Source of the DNA: Rhizobium sp. Root1203 | GTDB lineage: Bacteria > Pseudomonadota > Alphaproteobacteria > Rhizobiales > Rhizobiaceae | Length of the DNA: 64,000 bases | NCBI RefSeq assembly: GCF_001424945.1 | Contig: NZ_LMCW01000012.1 | Span: 711,323 to 775,322 of the forward strand | Reading direction: 5' to 3' | In this document: piece by piece, positions 59,368 to 64,000 of the stretch | Numbering within the stretch: position 1 is the first letter of the stretch | How the letters are laid out: each line of letters starts with the position of its first letter | Position numbers and translations under genes: made by a program | Notes under the pieces: generated by a model | The model's input: the letters and a program-made list of their open reading frames with translations, nothing else | What the model was told of the DNA's origin: nothing | The model's database searches: none

Positions 59368-61197
59368 TCAGAAACGAGTGCTGAAATCGCCGACGATCCG
59401 AGGAGCGTCCTCCCTGACCCCCATGCCGTAATCAAGATTGGCTCGCATCCAGAGAACTCCACTCTCGTATGGGTCTTCGGCCATTTTCTCCGGTCCGGCA
59501 TCAGATATTCGAGTGGCCATAAAGTTCGTAACGCAAGTGACGCCTTCCCGCACTTTCTCGTGACGGTCGATAGGGCACCACTGCTTACGGTCATCGAAGG
59601 GTACCCAGACCAGCCCACCTTCAAAGCATGAAATCGCGCGATATTTCGGAGCCATGATAACGCGTCCGTCTATGTTGGCGAGACCCCACAACTTCTGCCC
59701 GTCGACCTCTCTGCTGATCAGGGTTCCGCCGTCGTTTTTGCAGGTTAGTGCGGCGCGTCGCTCATCGGATCGATTGGGTTCGGTGCGTCTATCGCCTCGG
59801 CTGTTGATCCAGAAATCCTCGGCGTCGCCTTTGACCGCATAAAGGCCTTCATCGTCCGGCCGCAGCTCCTTGTATTGAAGGTCTACGGTAAAGCGACCAT
59901 TGGTATTGGCAATGCCCCACTTGCCATGAGCCAGAACGCCTGCGTGCCCTTGGATGAACTGGTAGGTGTTGTCGAAATAAGGCGGGTCAAAGAGAAGTTT
60001 CCCATCGGCACCTACAAAGCCCCATTTCTCTTTGAGCTTCACCGCCTTTGGGAAATCGCAGTCCCTACCTGGATAGGTGTTCTCAAAGATGTAAGAGCTG
60101 GTTGGCTGGCCATCCTTGACGATTTCGAATCCACCGTCTCGGGCCAGGAACTGGACACCAGAGCAGGACAACAACACCTTTGCGTTTCCGGGATTTTCGA
60201 CGATTTCGCCGTTGCGGGTGAGCCCAATCCATTCGCCATTTTCTCGAACTTCGAGAACGGTGCCGGGTTCAGCGAAGTTGACCTCGTCAAACAGGCCACC
60301 GCCGATCAACTGGCCATCCTCATTGAGGAGGCCTATTTTCCTCGTCTCGTCGAAAAACCGATACACACCGTTACGATAGCCAACGATCTTACGCGGCACC
60401 ATCGGGAGCGCAGAATTGCCGTTCTCGTCGACGGACCCGCATTGGACAGCTTGGTCACGGCGGCCATTGTCGTCACCTTCGGAGACGCAAACTATAGCGC
60501 GGCCTTCCCAAAGCTGGTTCACGCCAGTGTATTTGGGTTTCAATTTCCAGCTTCCGTCCGGCGCGAGCAAGCCAAAAACCTTATCGCCTTCGCTTCTGGC
60601 CCAGACGAAGGTATTGAAGTCGAATGCGTTGATACGGAGCCCGGCTTTGAGGGTTTTGCCAGAGAACAAGTCCACCAGCGCAAATAGGGGTACTCCGTTG
60701 TCCTGGCGCAAATAGTCGGTCGTGAGCCGCTCGTATCCCATCGCATAGGGTGACTTCCATTTACCGGAAAGTACGAGTGCGGCCGTCTTGCCAAAAGGGA
60801 TCGCACGACCGTGTTCAGGTCTCAGAAGCCATTTGCCATCGCTGTCGATGACACCGACATGTTCTCCGATCAGCGCCTCGGCATGACCATTGCGAAATTC
60901 CCCTACTAGATCAAACTGTGGGGAGATTACGACATTTCCGGTTCGGTCGATGTAGCCGTACTTTCCCTCGATGCGGACACCAGCCAAGTCCTCGGAGAAA
61001 TTCATCACGCGCTCGAACTCTCTGGGAATGCGCCGTTCTCTGCTTCCCCGTTCGACGAAGCCGCAGAGATTGTAAGTGCCGCCGCAATCGGCGATCCAAG
61101 CATCGTTGCGGCTGGTCTGCGCCCCAACGGTGTTTGTCCAAAGGACCACCATAAGCATGCTTGATGCGAGAATTGAACGAACTGCAAACGATGACAT
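59368..61197 (-). CDS. Secreted WG-repeat protein, 609 aa
   Basis: ATG 61197 (MSSFAVRSILASSMLMVVLW, then TNTVGAQ) gives a signal peptide and GGAG is nine bases upstream. The rest is a chain of WG/KWG repeats: KYGYIDRTGNVVISPQFD, VGVIDSDGKWLLRPE, EKWGFVGADGKLLFDPPYFD, GKWGIANTNGRFTVDLQYKE and LWGLANIDGRVIMAPKY. WG repeats form extracellular beta-propeller-like binding surfaces of unknown ligand. A Cys pair near the start (CGGTYNLCG) may form a disulfide. No partner gene is evident. Confidence 0.85.
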   Translation of the reverse strand: MSSFAVRSILASSMLMVVLWTNTVGAQTSRNDAWIADCGGTYNLCGFVERGSRERRIPREFERVMNFSEDLAGVRIEGKYGYIDRTGNVVISPQFDLVGEFRNGHAEALIGEHVGVIDSDGKWLLRPEHGRAIPFGKTAALVLSGKWKSPYAMGYERLTTDYLRQDNGVPLFALVDLFSGKTLKAGLRINAFDFNTFVWARSEGDKVFGLLAPDGSWKLKPKYTGVNQLWEGRAIVCVSEGDDNGRRDQAVQCGSVDENGNSALPMVPRKIVGYRNGVYRFFDETRKIGLLNEDGQLIGGGLFDEVNFAEPGTVLEVRENGEWIGLTRNGEIVENPGNAKVLLSCSGVQFLARDGGFEIVKDGQPTSSYIFENTYPGRDCDFPKAVKLKEKWGFVGADGKLLFDPPYFDNTYQFIQGHAGVLAHGKWGIANTNGRFTVDLQYKELRPDDEGLYAVKGDAEDFWINSRGDRRTEPNRSDERRAALTCKNDGGTLISREVDGQKLWGLANIDGRVIMAPKYRAISCFEGGLVWVPFDDRKQWCPIDRHEKVREGVTCVTNFMATRISDAGPEKMAEDPYESGVLWMRANLDYGMGVREDAPRIVGDFSTRF

Positions 61198-61396
61198 TGT
61201 CGGCTCCATAACACCAAAGGTTTGAACCGAGCCAATATGTCTGAAGTGTGATTGCCGAGCTGGACAACCAACGACAAGACTGAGGGGATGCAGGTGACCC
61301 GTAAGCGATGTCCGCATCACACCGGCCAGAACATTCATCCATTGCAAAGACCGAACCAACCCTCCATAGTTGCGCTCGATGTAGGGTTGGGTTGTG

Positions 61397-61777
61397 ATGA
61401 TTAGACAAACTTACGATCCAAAGGTGACGCGAGAACTCGCGGTAATAAAGGTTATATTCCCTTTGATTGGATTGGTGATCTGCGCGACCATTCTTGGCCT
61501 TTACCTATGGCGACTTCATCATTTTGAGCGTTCCGTTGCGACAATAGATGCCGTTTGGGAAGAGGAAGTCAGTCGTCGTGGCGTGACGGTCATAACGATG
61601 GCGGACCTATCTTTTTCAAGGACCACCGCCACCGGGGAGTCCTTGCCGTGTAGATACCGGTTTGAGATCGGGACGCCTCGTGATGGCTTCAAGGTCGGGG
61701 ACAAGCTCGACATCGTGCCAGCGACCGGTACTTGCCAACGGGCTGATGTCATCGGGCGAAGCGAGCAAAATCCCTAG
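61397..61777 (+). CDS. Membrane-anchored DUF3592-like protein
   Basis: The 126-aa protein (MIRQTYDPKVTRELAVIKVI) has one N-terminal hydrophobic helix (VIFPLIGLVICATILGLYLW) and a beta-rich extracytoplasmic domain resembling DUF3592: ATIDAVWEEEVSRRGVTVIT, YRFEIGTPRDGFKVGDKLDI. Its stop overlaps the IS66 remnant's stop on the other strand, so the original C-terminus may have been replaced when the element inserted. Divergent from the WG-repeat gene. Confidence 0.6.
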   Translation: MIRQTYDPKVTRELAVIKVIFPLIGLVICATILGLYLWRLHHFERSVATIDAVWEEEVSRRGVTVITMADLSFSRTTATGESLPCRYRFEIGTPRDGFKVGDKLDIVPATGTCQRADVIGRSEQNP

Positions 61778-62265
61778 AGTTTCGGAGTGTTCCACGGCAG
61801 TAGCTCATCGAGCTTACTCTGCTTGTCGCCGTTGACGATGGCGGTCAGCGTGGCGCTCAGATACGCCAGCGGCTCCACGGCATTGAGCTTGCAGGTTTCG
61901 ATGAGCGAGGCGATGGTTGCCCAGTTCTCTGCTCCCGCATCGTGGCCAGCGAAGAGAGAGTTCTTGCGGTTCAGCGCTATCGGCCGAATGGTTCTCTCAA
62001 CGCTGTTATTGTCGATCTCGATGCGACCGTCGGTCAGGAAGATACAGAGGCCATCCCAGAATTTGGCGATATAGGCGATTACTTCGCCGAGCGGCGACTT
62101 TCCAGCGACGCGGGAACGATGAAGCGTGAGCCATGTCTGCATATCGGCGACCAACGGCGCTGACCGTGCCCGCCTTCCAGCGAGGCGGGCGTTGGCGTCG
62201 AGACCGCGCAGCTCTGCCTCGATGCGATAGAGTTCGCCGAATAGACTGATGGCTTCGTTATCACC
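61774..62265 (-). pseudogene. IS66 family transposase, C-terminal remnant
   Basis: The frame encodes the end of IS66 TnpC: ELYRIEAELRGLDANARLA, LVADMQTWLTLHRSR, DGRIEIDNNSVERTIRPIAL with the catalytic Glu, NRKNSLFAGHDAGAENWATI and ELLPW. Only about 160 residues remain; the N-terminus, other IS66 genes and terminal repeats are missing. The upstream limit near 62265 is approximate. Confidence 0.88.
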
Positions 62266-62301
62266 CTACTCCCTAAATCGAAAGGGCGTTGGAAGGTTCA
62301 T

Positions 62302-62484
62302 ATGATGCATGTCGACTCCGGCTATTCCCCCTCCTGGCCGCGCTGGCAGGACAGCCTCGATCAGGCAAAGGAAGTGGCATGGATGACCCTCGACAACGCG
62401 ATCAACTGGATCGCGGAGGTCGAGCGAGATCGGGCGGCTGAGCGCCAGCGCGGTCGTCGTCGAGCCGTCAATCTCGATGACTAG
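62302..62484 (+). CDS. Possible small protein, 60 aa
   Basis: MMHVDSGYSPSWPRWQDSLD begins a frame with a helical, charged second half (EVAWMTLDNAINWIAEVERD, RAAERQRGRRR). GGAAGG lies eight bases before the ATG. It adjoins the IS66 remnant and may be a fragment of an older gene. Weak evidence. Confidence 0.35.
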   Translation: MMHVDSGYSPSWPRWQDSLDQAKEVAWMTLDNAINWIAEVERDRAAERQRGRRRAVNLDD

Positions 62485-62626
62485 CCCTGCCACGGTTTAT
62501 GACAAGTCCATCTGCACCATGAGAGTGGCTGGTCCGACCCTTTCAAATCCTGTGGGAACAGCCGGTCCTACGGTTCCAGGAACGGAACGCTACCGCATCA
62601 TGCGTAAAGCAAAGTGAGTGAGGTAA

Positions 62627-62764
62627 ATGAAGATGGGGTCCTGCGTTGTATGCGGTAGCGCCGCCGAGATAGGTAGCAACGGTGATGTCCGTCAGTTCCG
62701 TTGTGACCGATGCGGACCCTTCGCCATAACAACCGCGTCCATTCGAGAGCGTCGTAGGTTCTAA
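62627..62764 (+). CDS. 45-aa zinc-ribbon microprotein
   Basis: ATG 62627 (GAGGTAA just upstream) encodes MKMGSCVVCGSAAEIGSNGD, then VRQFRCDRCGPFAITTASI and RERRRF. Two CxxC pairs (C6-C9, C26-C29) form a compact zinc ribbon. It could be complete or the start of a lost longer gene. Its last bases overlap the end of the facing thermonuclease fragment. Confidence 0.5.
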   Translation: MKMGSCVVCGSAAEIGSNGDVRQFRCDRCGPFAITTASIRERRRF

Positions 62765-63039
62765 TTACACCACGGTCGAGGCGTCCTCGGGCAACGATCC
62801 TTGCCGCAGATGAAGGGGACCGCGAGCCCTTCAGAAATCAGAATTTTCCCGACATCCCTTCCGTTGATCGTGAGGACGCCGCAAGAACGGCCATAGTTGC
62901 ATTTATCTGACCCTTCCGTGCCGGGCTTGCAAGCACCATGGCACCTGCAGCATGCGATGTCCCGGAACTCTGTTTGGGCGACGGGATCGCATGCGGCTCC
63001 AGCTACAACTAGGGTCGGACAACTCCCATCTGTATCCAT
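62761..63039 (-). pseudogene. Thermonuclease (SNase)-like C-terminal fragment
   Basis: The 92-aa frame ends CNYGRSCGVLTINGRDVGKI, LISEGLAVPFICGKDRCPRT and PRPWCN, matching the end of rhizobial thermonuclease-like proteins (YGR, GRDVG..LI..GLA). The catalytic front half is absent and the N-terminus of the frame is Cys-rich without SNase motifs, so it looks truncated. Confidence 0.55.
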
Positions 63040-63458
63040 TCTCGGTAACGTGCCGTCGCTGCATCAAAACCAAGGCATTTCGCGACGCTCTCACCGCCTA
63101 TCATAGAGACGCTCCTCCGGCTTACATTGTAAACCGCGTCCCCCGAATGAAGCACGACGTCTACCGACAGCACGGTGTATATGACGTCGAAGAAAACAAT
63201 TCGATCCGTCGATGGCTTGGAATGCAGCCGGTCATTCCAACCCAACCTTACCTCGACGCCATTATGGCCGATGAGCGCCGCATTTATGAGGGTTACCGAC
63301 AGAACCGCGCAAGATCGGAAGAGTTGGACAAACAATTGGAGGGGTTGGGGATCACTGGCGAAGTTCGGATCATCCGGCGCTTTGATCTAGCGACCGGCGA
63401 AAGCGATGAGGAGATCGTCGTTACTGCTGACAACGTGCCGCGACTAACTAGCAGCTGA
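62952..63458 (+). CDS. Island hypothetical protein, up to 168 aa
   Basis: Not recognised. The second half is charged and looks genuine (DEERRIYEGYRQNR-like helix: IMADERRIYEGYRQNRARSE, LEGLGITGEVRIIRRFDLAT). The start is uncertain: 62952 overlaps the thermonuclease fragment, while ATG 63147 (MKHDVYRQHGVYDVEENNSI) would give 103 aa but has no good ribosome site. A CxxC (VTCRRCIKT) lies in the longer version. Confidence 0.5.
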   Translation: MRCPGTLFGRRDRMRLQLQLGSDNSHLYPFSVTCRRCIKTKAFRDALTAYHRDAPPAYIVNRVPRMKHDVYRQHGVYDVEENNSIRRWLGMQPVIPTQPYLDAIMADERRIYEGYRQNRARSEELDKQLEGLGITGEVRIIRRFDLATGESDEEIVVTADNVPRLTSS

Positions 63459-63687
63459 AGCCGACCGCCCGTCATCGCCCGAACCTCGGCGACATTTTAG
63501 GGGTTGGTTCCGGCTGGGGGCGAAAATGACACGCTAAGCAAGCCGGTCACTTGCTCCACGTGAGCCTTCATGGATTTTGCTGCCGGAAGCCTTGGTTTGC
63601 ATGGGCTGGTAGCCATCCAAAATAGACGATAGTTCATATGGGACGGCGCGGCGGCAATGCGCCAGAGGCGGTCAATGAACCACACGT
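63459..63687. other. Gap, possible insertion-sequence debris
   Basis: 229 bp without a supported gene. GACATTTTAGGGG at about 63492 and GCGAAAATGACAC at about 63521 face each other like the noncoding parts of some IS21-type elements, but this is a weak impression. Confidence 0.3.
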
Positions 63688-64000
63688 TCACTCTGTCAAG
63701 TGAGTTCTTAGTTGTTCGTTCCTACGCTCAAAAAACTTCGTCTTGAAGGCTAGATAAGCAAGCGCGAGTAACACGCCCATCCCGACATATATGTTAACGA
63801 AAAACACAGCTAGAAGTCCCATAGCGATGCCGCTTCCGAAAATTAGCCCGAAGCTGATCGAATACGGCTTCCCTTTCCCTCCCCATCCCGTAGCGACCGA
63901 AATAGTCAGCCAAGACAGGAAGATGACGGTGAACGGGCCCCATTCAGAGAGCCAAAAGGATCGAAATAAGACACCGGCCAAAATAAGCCCTAAAATAACT
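63688..64000 (-). CDS. Membrane protein, N-terminus beyond window edge
   Basis: The frame is open from the stop at 63688 to the right edge (104 codons; residues ILGLILAGVLFRSFW precede the first internal start-like codon). It has three hydrophobic segments (GPFTVIFLSWLTISVATGWG; ISFGLIFGSGIAMGLLAVFF; VNIYVGMGVLLALAYLAF) and a charged tail (FFERRNEQLRTHLTE). No family recognised. Confidence 0.65.
   Translation of the reverse strand, partial: VILGLILAGVLFRSFWLSEWGPFTVIFLSWLTISVATGWGGKGKPYSISFGLIFGSGIAMGLLAVFFVNIYVGMGVLLALAYLAFKTKFFERRNEQLRTHLTE

Larger units (their letters stand above)
53150..64000. mobile_element. Accessory island downstream of nrdJ
   Basis: Immediately after nrdJ the content changes to mostly unrecognised genes, gene fragments and an IS66 remnant, with more AT-rich patches and large gaps. 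No integrase or tRNA marks the left edge; the right edge lies outside the window. Boundaries are inferred from gene content only. Confidence 0.6.

Noticed and set aside
59027..59624. Minus-strand frames of 106 and 162 aa
   Set aside because: They overlap the real 127-aa and WG-repeat genes in other frames, with low-complexity sequence and no ribosome site.
1..64000. CRISPR array
   Set aside because: No regularly spaced repeats of CRISPR length were seen anywhere in the window.

Overview
The window looks like chromosome from an alphaproteobacterium of the Rhizobiaceae type (Rhizobium, Agrobacterium or Ensifer relatives). Reasons: DUF982, BA14K, HlyU and DUF1203 family proteins, a B12-dependent ribonucleotide reductase, an ald/AsnC pair, EcfG-type general stress promoters (GGAAC-N16/17-CGTT), and tRNAs of alphaproteobacterial form. 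This is inferred from reading the sequence; no search was run.

Layout. (1) 1 to about 15.07 kb is the early-gene end of a lambda-like prophage integrated at a tRNA-Cys gene. A Cro-like gene and a CI-like S24 repressor gene diverge at about 7.2 kb around three 15-bp operators spaced 34 bp apart; two more operators cover divergent promoters at 8.8 kb. The leftward operon carries a GapR/DUF2312 protein, two DNA methyltransferases, RusA, a DUF1376 protein, a DnaA-domain-IV-like protein and a phosphatase. The rightward operon carries RecT-like, NinB, HNH and Lar-like proteins, an excisionase and an integrase. No structural genes are in the window. (2) 15.1 to 53.1 kb is core chromosome: phosphate transport (DUF47 and PiT), tRNA-Asn, a possible Fe/2OG dioxygenase, an MFS exporter, a photo-oxidative stress cluster (photolyase, FAD amine oxidase, DUF1365, cyclopropane fatty acid synthase, SDR, ChrR-like), a sulfur/cysteine group (cysK, alaX, sseA), ald with its Lrp regulator, a DMT exporter, PilZ, a periplasmic nucleotidase, LysR with azoR, a diguanylate cyclase, ilvA, tRNA-Leu, wrbA, a MoCF/CinA-N protein, a universal stress protein, gpt and nrdJ. 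(3) 53.2 to 64 kb is an accessory island with long unrecognised genes, an IS66 remnant and gene fragments.

The most unusual unit is a leftward three-gene set at 54.5 to 58.6 kb. It encodes a zinc-ligand protein with a PD-(D/E)XK-like C-terminus, a small TnsA-like/winged-helix protein whose nuclease lysine appears to be lost, and an FtsH-like AAA+ metalloprotease with no membrane segment. A fourth small gene may follow. No transposase accompanies them, and I do not recognise the set as a described system.

Regulatory reads of interest: two EcfG promoters (before the BA14K and SDR genes), two TGATCC-N18-TA promoters (before photolyase and chrR), an AldR-type palindrome touching the aldR start codon, and an NrdR-box-like site before nrdJ. 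The ChrR-like anti-sigma factor lacks both cysteine zinc ligands and has no sigma-factor gene beside it.
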